A stretch of 64,000 bases of DNA from CAYNRG01 sp047973125. Its GTDB lineage: Bacteria; Bacillota_I; Bacilli_A; Erysipelotrichales; Erysipelotrichaceae. The translations under genes were made by a program, and so were the position numbers. Shown here in pieces: positions 25,592 to 33,779 of the stretch. Each line of letters starts with the position of its first letter. Within the stretch, counting starts at the first letter, position 1. Below the pieces are notes generated by a model. It searched no databases, had not been told where the DNA came from, and saw nothing but the letters and a program-made list of their open reading frames with translations. The stretch covers positions 1 to 64,000 of the forward strand of contig JBKEBK010000023.1 of NCBI GenBank assembly GCA_047973125.1, in the 5' to 3' direction.

Positions 25592-27391
25592 CTATTTATC
25601 TAAGTCTAACTTCTTAATTGTTTCCTCTGTTGGAAAAGCATTTTTCCAACCTCTTAATTCATAATATTCTGGTAACATTTCATCAAGTCTTGATACCATT
25701 CCTTTGCTTGGACCATTGGCAATTGGCTCTTCTAATAAACGCTTAGGAAGGGTATCTTCCTCAGGTTTCATACCAGCATCTTTATTAAACATTCTTTCTA
25801 AGTTATAAATTCTTTCTCCAACATGTAGTAATTGCTCAACTGTATAGTTAGTACCAGTACCTGCATTTAATAATGCCGCATACTCTGGTGCCCCAAGAGC
25901 AAAGCTTGTAAATAAGCACATACCCATAGAGTCAATAACACAAGTTAAATCTTGGAAAATTTTAACCCAAAGAGCCTTACCTTCAGTTGCTGTTCTATCT
26001 AGTTGTTCTGGTAAGCCTAACACTTCAGGAGAGACAGTATAACCATTAACATGACAACCACCACGATTACTTGTTGCATAGTTTAATCCAATACCTTGGA
26101 TTGCACGACCATCATAAGCAGGTAGTTCTTGAGATTTAACTGAAATTGATAAATCAGGACATCCATAATGATCACATAATACTTTACTACCTTTAGCCAT
26201 TAATTGGCCAAGTTTTGTTTCGTTTTTACCAATTCTGCGAGTCCATTCAACAATTGCTTCGCCACTTCCCCAAACAAGAGGAATTCCTTCGCAATCTTCA
26301 TCAGTTAAGATATTACGTTGATACATTTCCATCGCAGTTGCAATAGTACATGGCGTACTAATTGCATCAATTCCATATTCATTACATAAATAATTGGCTT
26401 CATTTATTGCTTCTAAATCATGGACATTACAGTTACTTCCATATGCCCATAATGGTTCATACTCAGGTCCACCAACAACTTCTTCATTTTTAAGTTTAAC
26501 AACACGACCACAACCAATAGGGCAGCGGTGGCAGTAACTATTTTTAACAAGATAATTCTCAGCAAGAGATTCTCCAGATATTTCATCAGCACGATCATGT
26601 TGTGAAAGTTGCCAGTTTTTAGTTGGCAGTGCTCCTATACCATTAATTATATTAACAAGAACAGCTGTACCATAAGCTTTAAGACCCTGTCCTGTTACGC
26701 CATTTTCTTTAAGCATTTCAAAACATTTTGTTGCTGCTACCTTAAGAGCATCTTCATCATTTGTTTCTTGTTTAATTTTAGAAGATGTTACAACAACAGC
26801 CTTCAAATTTTTACTACCCATTACAGCTCCAACACCACTTCTTCCACATGCTCTATCTAAGTCATTCATAATGCATGCCATAAGTGATAAATTTTCTCCA
26901 CCTGGAGATATACATAATACTGATGCTCCCTTATGTACTTCTTTTAATTGTTTATCACAATCAGCACTTAGGGTACCCCAATATTTTGTAGCATCTAATA
27001 ATTCAATCTTATCTTCATTAATATTTAGATAAACTGGTTTTTCTGATTTTCCTGTAAAAACAATTCCATCCCAGCCTGCATACTTAAGTTTAGCTCCCCA
27101 AACTCCACCACTATTACCATAGGCAATCTTATTTGTTAGTGGTGATTTAGTTAATACGTTGTATCTTCCACCTGTTGGAACTTGTGTTCCTGTCATTGGT
27201 CCATTCATTAAAATTAATTGATTTAAAGGTCCTAAAGGATCAACACTTGCAACATTGGCATCATACAACATCTTAACACCAAGGCCTCTTCCTCCAATAA
27301 ACTTTTCTGCCAAAGCCTTATCAAGTTCTTTGACTTCAATCTTACCGCTTGTAAGATCGACATAAGCAATTTTTCCAGCGTATGCTCTCAT
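25592..27391 (-). CDS. Aldehyde ferredoxin oxidoreductase (tungsten-dependent AOR family)
   Basis: AOR enzymes oxidise aldehydes to acids, or reduce acids, with a tungsten bis-pyranopterin and a [4Fe-4S] cluster, using ferredoxin. The 599-residue product has the AOR_N start AYAGKIAYVDLTSGK, FIGGRGLGVKMLYD, a middle AYGNSGGVWGAKLKYAG, cluster ligands CHRCPIGC (CxxCxxxC) and a distal DSMGMCLF. The ATG at 27391 is chosen for an AAAGGAGG 9 nt upstream; the open frame reaches 27475 but without a site. It is first in the AOR-moaD-tupABC-moeA-MOSC run. The physiological aldehyde is unknown; detoxification is one known gut role. Confidence 0.93.
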   Translation of the reverse strand: MRAYAGKIAYVDLTSGKIEVKELDKALAEKFIGGRGLGVKMLYDANVASVDPLGPLNQLILMNGPMTGTQVPTGGRYNVLTKSPLTNKIAYGNSGGVWGAKLKYAGWDGIVFTGKSEKPVYLNINEDKIELLDATKYWGTLSADCDKQLKEVHKGASVLCISPGGENLSLMACIMNDLDRACGRSGVGAVMGSKNLKAVVVTSSKIKQETNDEDALKVAATKCFEMLKENGVTGQGLKAYGTAVLVNIINGIGALPTKNWQLSQHDRADEISGESLAENYLVKNSYCHRCPIGCGRVVKLKNEEVVGGPEYEPLWAYGSNCNVHDLEAINEANYLCNEYGIDAISTPCTIATAMEMYQRNILTDEDCEGIPLVWGSGEAIVEWTRRIGKNETKLGQLMAKGSKVLCDHYGCPDLSISVKSQELPAYDGRAIQGIGLNYATSNRGGCHVNGYTVSPEVLGLPEQLDRTATEGKALWVKIFQDLTCVIDSMGMCLFTSFALGAPEYAALLNAGTGTNYTVEQLLHVGERIYNLERMFNKDAGMKPEEDTLPKRLLEEPIANGPSKGMVSRLDEMLPEYYELRGWKNAFPTEETIKKLDLDK

Positions 27392-27510
27392 AAATTCATC
27401 CTCCTTTTCACACAATGAAAAACTTATAGCTACCTTTCCAAAGTGGGAGGATGTATTGTTTCCAATATATCCCATCGGCTTTTATCCATTCAAAAATGAT
27501 TAGGCATCAA
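27392..27510 (-). promoter_or_regulatory. Structured AOR mRNA leader, candidate Moco/Tuco-type riboswitch
   Basis: Read on the minus strand, the leader contains the hairpin TATTG-GAAA-CAATA (27468-27455) with a GNRA-type tetraloop, extended below by GGAT/ATCC across an A-C mismatch. It is followed by CCTCCC, CTTTGGAAAGGTAGC and a possible closing helix of GAGCTT with AAGTTT. CCTCCC and GGAAAGGT resemble elements I recall from the Moco RNA family, whose P3-less variants have been linked to the tungsten cofactor. The match is from memory and partial. Confidence 0.4.
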
Positions 27511-27527
27511 GCTCGGTATGCAATATA

Positions 27528-27556
27528 ATTATACAAGTATAAACACAAAAATGAAA
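27528..27556 (-). promoter_or_regulatory. Probable AOR operon promoter
   Basis: On the minus strand TATAAT spans 27533-27528 with TTTCAT at 27556-27551 and a 17-nt spacer. Transcription from here would give a leader of about 130 nt before the AOR start codon. Confidence 0.45.
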
Positions 27557-27637
27557 GCGTTTTTATTAAAAAGTATATTCATTAACAAACAACAATTTAT
27601 TTATTTTAGTGGTATAATAATAAAAGAGGTGATTGCT

Positions 27638-28336
27638 TTGTTAAAGAAGAGATATAAAAAAAATATGAATTGTTTTTCAAAAGAAGAATTAGAAGTACTC
27701 CACACTAAAAGAATTGCAGTAGTTGGTTGTGGAGGACTTGGGGGCTATGTAATTCAAGCACTAAGCAGATTTGGAATAAAATCTTTGACGATAATTGATA
27801 AGGATTACTTTGATATTAGTAACCTTAATCGACAAGTTTTCTCCAGTGAAGAAAATATTGGAAGAGCAAAGGTTAATGTTATAAGTAGTGAATTAAAAAA
27901 GATTAACTCAAGTTTAAAAGTCATTTCTTATCAGTGTATGTTAGATGAGAAAAATGTTGAACATGTACTTTGCGAGGTTGATATAATTATAGATTGTGTA
28001 GATAATATTGAAGCTAGAAAAATAATGGCCTCTTTTGCAAAAGAAAAAAAGATTCCACTAATTCATGGAGCCATTGCTGGATATTATGGACAAATTTCTA
28101 CTATTCTACCAGAAGATAAAACAATGGAAATTCTCTATCCAAAGAATCAAGAAATTGAAACAATTGAGAAAGATTTAGGAAATCCATCATTTACTCCGAT
28201 GTGTATTGCATCAATTCAAGTTAGTGAGTGTTTGAAGTGTTTACTTGGTTATAAGGATATCTTACATAATAAGATTATGCATATTGATTTATTAAGAAAT
28301 GATTTTGAAGTCATAGAAATAAAAACCCCTAAATAA
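27638..28336 (+). CDS. ThiF/MoeB/HesA-family adenylyltransferase
   Basis: An E1-like enzyme that would adenylate the C-terminal glycine of a MoaD/ThiS carrier. It has VVGCGGLGGYVIQALSRFG (nucleotide-binding loop), IIDKDYFDISNLNRQVF with the conserved Asp and Arg, IGRAKV and IIDCVDNIEARK. The CxxC zinc pairs of classical MoeB are not evident. The TTG at 27638 is chosen because AAGAGGTG ends 6 nt upstream; an ATG at 27665 is the alternative, and the frame runs open from 27518. It diverges from AOR, so its likely partner is the MoaD-like protein. Confidence 0.85.
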   Translation: MLKKRYKKNMNCFSKEELEVLHTKRIAVVGCGGLGGYVIQALSRFGIKSLTIIDKDYFDISNLNRQVFSSEENIGRAKVNVISSELKKINSSLKVISYQCMLDEKNVEHVLCEVDIIIDCVDNIEARKIMASFAKEKKIPLIHGAIAGYYGQISTILPEDKTMEILYPKNQEIETIEKDLGNPSFTPMCIASIQVSECLKCLLGYKDILHNKIMHIDLLRNDFEVIEIKTPK

Positions 28337-28346
28337 GGGGTTTTTT
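28321..28346. terminator. Bidirectional terminator
   Basis: AAAAACCCCT (28321-28330) pairs with AGGGGTTTTT (28336-28345) around a 5-nt loop, with T runs on both strands. It lies between the convergent ThiF-like and zinc peptidase genes. Confidence 0.85.
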
Positions 28347-29058
28347 AATTTCTTCTTCTGCTTCCTGATACTATAGCAAATAATCTTAACAGTTGAGCTA
28401 AGCTTACTGCTAAGGCTGCAACATAAGTCAGTGCTGCTGCATCTAATACTTTCTTAGATGCAGACATTTCTTCTTGACTTAAAATTTGATGCTCTCCAAT
28501 AACATTTAATGCTCGAGAACTAGCATTAAATTCAGTTGGTAGTGTAAATATTTGAAATAAGCTCATAAGACTAAATAATAAGACGCCAAAGTATGCTAAG
28601 CCGATTAGCTTTGGACTTGATTGACCAAGTAATAATCCAAAGATAATTAATGGCATTGATAACTTTGATCCCAAATTAGTAACAGGAATAATAGCATTTC
28701 TAAGCTTTATTGGAAGATACTCTTCAGCATACTGCATGGCATGTCCTGCTTCATGACAAGCAACACCGATGGCAGCTGTTGAAGAGTTTCCATATACTGC
28801 ATCAGATAGTCTGATGATATTTTCTTTTGGTGAGAAATGATCAGTAAGATTTCCAGCAATTCTTTCAATCTTGATATGTTGTAAACCTTTAGCATCTAAG
28901 ACTTGACGACAAGCAACCTCAGCACTTATTCCACTTTTTGACATTTGCTTAGAATATTTTGAGTAGGTTGATTTCACTTTTGAACTTGCCCAAGCAGCAA
29001 ATGCTCCAGCAACCATAATTAATATTAAATAAAACATACTAGAATTTCCAAAATACAT
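28345..29058 (-). CDS. YugP-like zinc metallopeptidase, membrane-bound
   Basis: A 237-residue member of the Zn_peptidase_2 family (YugP). It has an N-terminal membrane helix (FYLILIMVAGAFAAWASS), the gluzincin motif ACHEAGHAMQY (HExxH, about residues 101-111), two central hydrophobic segments, and the block LPTEFNASSRALNVIGE with the third-ligand region. The C-terminus ends in SGSRRRN. Members are membrane-tethered proteases of unknown substrate. It is a single-gene unit read leftward, sharing the terminator at 28321-28346. Confidence 0.85.
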   Translation of the reverse strand: MYFGNSSMFYLILIMVAGAFAAWASSKVKSTYSKYSKQMSKSGISAEVACRQVLDAKGLQHIKIERIAGNLTDHFSPKENIIRLSDAVYGNSSTAAIGVACHEAGHAMQYAEEYLPIKLRNAIIPVTNLGSKLSMPLIIFGLLLGQSSPKLIGLAYFGVLLFSLMSLFQIFTLPTEFNASSRALNVIGEHQILSQEEMSASKKVLDAAALTYVAALAVSLAQLLRLFAIVSGSRRRN

Positions 29059-29192
29059 AAATAATTCTCCTTTATCTTGTAAATATTATAGCATATTAAA
29101 TAAAAAAATTTAAATAAATATTTATCGTGTTAATTGCTTAAAAATAGATTTAGCTAACTATATAAACAAGGCTTTTAATTTAGTTTTCATTA

Positions 29193-29241
29193 TTCAACAC
29201 TACTGTTTTTACTTTACACTATTAGTGTTGAAAACTATATA
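29193..29241 (+). promoter_or_regulatory. Promoter and inverted-repeat operator of the LevR/PTS operon
   Basis: TTTACA (29213-29218) and TATATA (29236-29241) are 17 nt apart, a good vegetative-type promoter. An inverted repeat, TTCAACACTA (29193-29202) and TAGTGTTGAA (29223-29232), places its right arm in the spacer, suggesting control by a dimeric regulator. The rest of the 298-nt gap 29059-29356 shows no ORF; no -24/-12 sigma-54 promoter was found. A purine-rich AAAAGGAG precedes the start at 29357. Confidence 0.55.
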
Positions 29242-29356
29242 TAGTGTCAGAAAATGGCAATTATTCTATATTAGAGTCTAATTATTATAACAAATAAAAC
29301 AATTAGTTTTGTAATTGATAAGATGTAAGTGCGAAAGGGCACAAAAGGAGTGAGAC

Positions 29357-32065
29357 ATGAATTCTAAACAAAAAGTAGCGAAATACTTAAATGAAGAGAC
29401 TTTTGGATTAACTAACAATGACTTTTCATCATTAACAACTACTGTTATTGCTAAAACATTATATATCAGTAGATCTTTAACTTCGCAGTATTTAAATGAG
29501 TTGTTTAGTGAAGGATCTTTAATAAAGGTATCCTCAAGACCAGTTTATTACTTTGATAAGAAGGCTTTAGAGTCTATTTATAATATTAATAACTTAGATG
29601 AAGAGTATTTAAGCTTAAAAGAGTTATTTGGGGTTATTGATAAGTCTTGTAGCACCAATCCTTTTGAAAAGATGATAGGTTATGATGGTTCTTTATCTAC
29701 ACTGATTCAACAAGTTATTTCAGCTATTGAGTATCCTGATAGAGGCTTACCAATTGTTATATGTGGAAAAAGTGGTAGTGGTAAGAATTACTTAGTAAAA
29801 ACCTTGTATAAGTATTGTATTAAGAATCAAATAATAAATAAAGAAAGTCAATTAAAACATATATTAGTTCATAGCTTTATTGATATAGAAAAAGAGTTGT
29901 TTGGTGATGATAAAAATGAAGGTATTTTAGAGAATAAAAATGTTGGGGTTTTATATTTGGAAAATCCAAGTTTAATATCTAAAATTGTCCAGATAAAACT
30001 TGCAGAAGTTATTAGAAATGGTTTCTATAAAAAAAGAGATAAGATTGTAAAGACTAAAGTTCGCTTTGTCTTAGGAAGTAATGATGACAATTTAGATAAT
30101 ATCGAATATTCTTTGTTACAGAGCTTACCAATTATTTGTAAGGTACCAAGTTTAGATCAAAGAAGTATGAAAGAGAAAGAATTATTTATTATTAATTTCT
30201 TTAAGGAACAACAAAGCAAATTAGGTTATAAAATACACATTTCATATAAATTATTAGAAGCTTTGCAAGAGTTGAAGTTTGATCAAGACATTAATGAGCT
30301 TAGGCGTGTGTGTACTCGTATTTGTGCTAGAGCCTTAGCTAATCATGATAAGACAAGTATTTATTGTCGCTTCTATCATTTGCCAGATGACAAACTTAAA
30401 TTCATTAATCTAGAAGGAAATGATGATAATCATGGGATGATAGAGATAGATAACTATAATTCTAATGAGAGATCAGATAAGGTCACGGTTCTATTTGGTA
30501 ATATCCTTGATCATTATAAAAGTTATCAAACTAACCAATTGAGTTATGAAGAGATGTTATCTACAAGCTATGAAGCCATGAGAGATTATTATGATTTATT
30601 AATCTTTGATACTAGTTATGAACATAGTCAAATTGGTGGCTTGCAAAAAATAATTGATGAGATATTAGAAGATGTGAGAATAAAAAATAAAGTAAATATT
30701 CCAACCAATTGTAGCTTTGTTTTAGCAAGAATGTTAATTACTTCTACTTACCTAATAGGAAGACTTGGAAAATGGATTAGTAGTAATCATAAAGAAGTAT
30801 CAATGTTTCTGCAGTTATTAAAGGAAGAAATGTATGATGCTTACATGTTAACTCAAGAAATTGTTCAAAGAATTCAAGCTAATACAGAATTAAAATTAAG
30901 CGATACTGATTTAATTTTTATTATCTTAAATATATATTTCTATAATGATGAAATAGAGCGAAAAGATACAGCAGCATTAATTATTTCTCATGGTTACTCT
31001 ACAGCCAGCAGTATTGCTGATGCTGCCAACCATCTTTTAAAAGATCATGTTTTTGATGCCTTTGATATGCCGCTAAGTAGCAGTGTTGAGGAAATTATTA
31101 GAAAAGTAAATGATTATATTGATATGTATCCTTACTATAAAAACTTAATCTTACTTGTTGATATGGGTTCACTAGAACTTATAGGAGATAAGGTTATTAG
31201 TAATATCAATATTGGAGTTATTAATAATATATCAACAGCTATTGCATTACAAATAGGTTCAATGATTAGTAAAGATTATCAATTAGAAAACATTTTAGAA
31301 AAAGCAGCAGAAGATGCTAAAGTTAAATACAAAATTTTAAATAGGGCAGAAAAAGATAAAGCAATTCTATTTGTTAGTGAAGCTGGAAAGAGTGTTGCGG
31401 ATAAAATGGTAAGTTTGTTTAAAAATTCTTTACCTAAGTCTATAGATTTACGCTTTATAAGTTGTGACTTTCAATTGCTTTTAGCAAATGGCTTAAAAGA
31501 AACAGCCTTTAGTAAGTTTGATGTATTGTTAATGATTAAGCCTGAATCTTTAACTTTAAAATCCGTTACAAGTGTTAGTTTAGAAGACATGATTAGTTTT
31601 AAAGATATAGAGGTTGTTAATAAGGCATTGGCTAATTATTTAAATAAAGTTGAAATAGAACAGTTTAATCATAACTTATTAAAAACATTCTCATTACAAA
31701 ATGTTATTCAAAACTTAACAATATTAAATCCTACAAAGTTATTAGATTTTGTTAGTGAATCAACATCTAAGTTAGAGCGTAAATTAAATAAGAAATTTAA
31801 GAGTAAAACAACTATTGGTATTTACATGCATGTTTGTTTCTTGATTGAAAGATTGGTTACTAAAACAGCAATCGTATCCTATGCAGATGTTGAAAGATTT
31901 AAGAAAAATCATCAAGACTTTATTGCAGATGTAAATATTTGTTTTGAAGAAATGTTGAAACACTACAATGTACAATTACCTTTATCAGAAATTGTGCTGT
32001 TATATGACTATATTGTTCATGATATACAAAAGGAAAGAAAGGGGAGCTGTTTGTTTGAAAATTAG
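29357..32065 (+). CDS. LevR-like PRD/PTS-IIA regulator with degenerate AAA+ domain
   Basis: A 902-residue regulator of the LevR/GfrR type: N-terminal winged HTH (about 25-65), AAA+ region (about 100-330), PRD (about 410-540), mannose-type PTS IIA domain (about 545-680, IISHGYSTASSIADA with a candidate phospho-His) and a C-terminal PRD (about 790-895). Walker A is intact (GKSGSGKN, 137-144). After ELFG (180-183), where sigma-54 activators carry GAFTGA, there is only a short unrelated segment, and Walker B reads LYLEN rather than LFLDE. It heads the PTS operon and overlaps the next gene by 11 nt. Confidence 0.85.
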   Translation: MNSKQKVAKYLNEETFGLTNNDFSSLTTTVIAKTLYISRSLTSQYLNELFSEGSLIKVSSRPVYYFDKKALESIYNINNLDEEYLSLKELFGVIDKSCSTNPFEKMIGYDGSLSTLIQQVISAIEYPDRGLPIVICGKSGSGKNYLVKTLYKYCIKNQIINKESQLKHILVHSFIDIEKELFGDDKNEGILENKNVGVLYLENPSLISKIVQIKLAEVIRNGFYKKRDKIVKTKVRFVLGSNDDNLDNIEYSLLQSLPIICKVPSLDQRSMKEKELFIINFFKEQQSKLGYKIHISYKLLEALQELKFDQDINELRRVCTRICARALANHDKTSIYCRFYHLPDDKLKFINLEGNDDNHGMIEIDNYNSNERSDKVTVLFGNILDHYKSYQTNQLSYEEMLSTSYEAMRDYYDLLIFDTSYEHSQIGGLQKIIDEILEDVRIKNKVNIPTNCSFVLARMLITSTYLIGRLGKWISSNHKEVSMFLQLLKEEMYDAYMLTQEIVQRIQANTELKLSDTDLIFIILNIYFYNDEIERKDTAALIISHGYSTASSIADAANHLLKDHVFDAFDMPLSSSVEEIIRKVNDYIDMYPYYKNLILLVDMGSLELIGDKVISNINIGVINNISTAIALQIGSMISKDYQLENILEKAAEDAKVKYKILNRAEKDKAILFVSEAGKSVADKMVSLFKNSLPKSIDLRFISCDFQLLLANGLKETAFSKFDVLLMIKPESLTLKSVTSVSLEDMISFKDIEVVNKALANYLNKVEIEQFNHNLLKTFSLQNVIQNLTILNPTKLLDFVSESTSKLERKLNKKFKSKTTIGIYMHVCFLIERLVTKTAIVSYADVERFKKNHQDFIADVNICFEEMLKHYNVQLPLSEIVLLYDYIVHDIQKERKGSCLFEN

Positions 32066-32879
32066 TGCAATGAATACGCATTATCGCTTTTATGATTTAG
32101 ATTATTTCTTTAGGGAAACTAGTAAGATTGGTTTTAAGTATTGTGAGATTTGGACAAGTCCTCATCACTTCTGTGTTAACTATGAAGGATATGATGATGT
32201 TAATTGCTTAATAAGTTTAGAAAATAAGTATCATATGAAGATCATCTGTATTTGTCCTGAGCAAACTAATCCTAAGCCACACAATATTGCCGAGAGGGAT
32301 ATAGAAAAGCAAAAGAGAACTCTAAAATATTTCAAGAATATAATTGATGTCTCTTGTAAGGTTAAGTGCAATAAGGTCGTAATAACAAGTGGATGGGCTT
32401 ACTACAATGAGGATAAAGAATTAGCCTATAAGCGTAGTGTAGCTATGATGAGAAAGATTTGTGAGTATGCTGAAAGCTTGAGTGTTTACTTAGCTTTAGA
32501 GGCACTACAGCCTGATGAGTCGGTTCTAGTTAATAATATTAATGATATTAGAAAATATATCAGTGATGTTAATTCAAATAACTTGAAAGTTTGCATAGAT
32601 TTAGGGGCCATGGCAAGGGCTGATGAAACCTTAGAAGAATATTTTAAAGCATTTGAAAGTGATATTATCCATATCCACTTTGTGGATGGTAAGCCTTTTG
32701 GACACTTAGCTTGGGGAGATGGAAAAAGGGATATTAAAAAGGATTTAAGTAGTATTGCTTATTATAATTACCAAGGATTTCTATCATTAGAAAATGCGAC
32801 TAGTCGCTACTTTGAAAATCCTGTAATTGCTGATTGTAAAAGCTACAAATTATATAAAGAGAATGGAGGTGAAGAATGA
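32055..32879 (+). CDS. FrlC-like sugar-phosphate isomerase/epimerase (TIM barrel)
   Basis: A 274-residue AP-endonuclease-2-fold TIM barrel close in layout to fructoselysine 3-epimerase FrlC. Likely metal ligands are the glutamate in ALEALQP, the aspartate in CIDLGAM, the histidine in HIHFVDG and the glutamate in LSLENATS. The start is a TTG at 32055 with GGGGAG 8 nt upstream, overlapping the end of the regulator. It probably converts an epimer of the transported sugar conjugate into the form cleaved by the FrlB-like enzyme in the same operon. Other sugar substrates are possible. Confidence 0.72.
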   Translation: MKISAMNTHYRFYDLDYFFRETSKIGFKYCEIWTSPHHFCVNYEGYDDVNCLISLENKYHMKIICICPEQTNPKPHNIAERDIEKQKRTLKYFKNIIDVSCKVKCNKVVITSGWAYYNEDKELAYKRSVAMMRKICEYAESLSVYLALEALQPDESVLVNNINDIRKYISDVNSNNLKVCIDLGAMARADETLEEYFKAFESDIIHIHFVDGKPFGHLAWGDGKRDIKKDLSSIAYYNYQGFLSLENATSRYFENPVIADCKSYKLYKENGGEE

Positions 32880-33289
32880 AACATTATATTATTGCAAGCC
32901 ATAAAAATTTTGCATCAGGACTATACTCTGCTTTACAAGCTATTATTGGAAATAGTGCTAATATAGAGGTCATCTGTGCTTATGTTGATGATGAAGATAT
33001 CGGTGTAAAAATTGATAAGTGCTTAAGTAAATTTTCTAAAGAAGATGAAGTTATCGTGATGAGTGATATTTATGGGGGTAGTGTCAATAATGAATTTATA
33101 AAGAGAATTGGTAAATATAACTTCCATTTAGTAGCAGGAGTTAATTTATCGCTTGCTATCTCATTAATTATTGAGTTACCAGAAAAGATAACCAGAGAAA
33201 AAATTATCAGCAAGGTTGAAGCTAGTAAAGAATCAATTAAATATTGTAATGATGAGTTATTAGCTAAAAAAAATGAGGAAGATTTCTAA
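32876..33289 (+). CDS. PTS mannose-family IIA component
   Basis: A 137-residue cytosolic IIA protein of the mannose/fructose/sorbose PTS class. The N-terminal IIASHKNFASGL carries the phospho-accepting histidine (His9), matching the usual (S/T)HG/HK position. VIVMSDIYGGSVNNEFI is the second conserved block. It receives phosphate from HPr and passes it to IIB encoded 13 nt downstream. Its ATG overlaps the epimerase stop, after GGAGGTGAAG. Confidence 0.9.
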   Translation: MKHYIIASHKNFASGLYSALQAIIGNSANIEVICAYVDDEDIGVKIDKCLSKFSKEDEVIVMSDIYGGSVNNEFIKRIGKYNFHLVAGVNLSLAISLIIELPEKITREKIISKVEASKESIKYCNDELLAKKNEEDF

Positions 33290-33302
33290 GGAGGAAAAAA
33301 GA

Positions 33303-33761
33303 ATGATCGTATTATGTAGAGTTGACCATAGGTTACTGCATGGCCAGGTAGCATTTTCTTGGACTAATGCCTTAGGGGCAGATTGTATTTTAATTGCTAA
33401 TGATGATGTAGTAAAAGATGAAATGTGGAAAACAACGCTAAGACTTGCAAAACCGGCTAATGTTAAGTTAGTTACTAAAAGTATTGAAGATTCTATTGAA
33501 GCAATAAATAGTGGTGTGAGTGATAAATATAAATTATTTATTGTCGTAAGAACAATAAAAGATGCTTATCATTTAGCAACTTCCTGTGAATCACTTAAGA
33601 GTATTAACTTAGGTGGTACAAAAAATGAAGAAGGCTATGATCAAATAAGTAGTGCAATCTTTGTAGGTAAGGAGGATAAGAAACTATTAGCACAGCTTAG
33701 TGAGAATGGTATAGAAGTAGAAATTAGACAATTGTCAAGTGATTCAAAAGTAATATTATAA
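33303..33761 (+). CDS. PTS mannose-family IIB component
   Basis: A 152-residue IIB protein of the mannose/sorbose class. It starts MIVLCRVDHRLLHGQVAFSW, where the histidine in LLHGQV accepts phosphate from IIA, and contains INLGGTKN and ISSAIFVGKED typical of the family. The ATG at 33303 is chosen because AAGGAGG lies at 33289-33295; the open frame starts 30 nt earlier inside the IIA gene. IIB delivers phosphate to the sugar carried by IIC-IID. Confidence 0.93.
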   Translation: MIVLCRVDHRLLHGQVAFSWTNALGADCILIANDDVVKDEMWKTTLRLAKPANVKLVTKSIEDSIEAINSGVSDKYKLFIVVRTIKDAYHLATSCESLKSINLGGTKNEEGYDQISSAIFVGKEDKKLLAQLSENGIEVEIRQLSSDSKVIL

Positions 33762-33779
33762 AAAGAAGGAGAGATGAAT

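Noticed and set aside
27518..27637. N-terminal extension of the ThiF-like protein from an ATG at 27518.
   Set aside because: The first 40 residues do not match the family and cover the AOR promoter; the TTG at 27638 has a ribosome site.
29242..29356. A possible sigma-54 (-24/-12) promoter upstream of the LevR-like gene (TGGCAATTATT at about 29255).
   Set aside because: The GC element at -12 (TTGCA) is absent at the right distance, and a good TTTACA/TATATA promoter lies just upstream.
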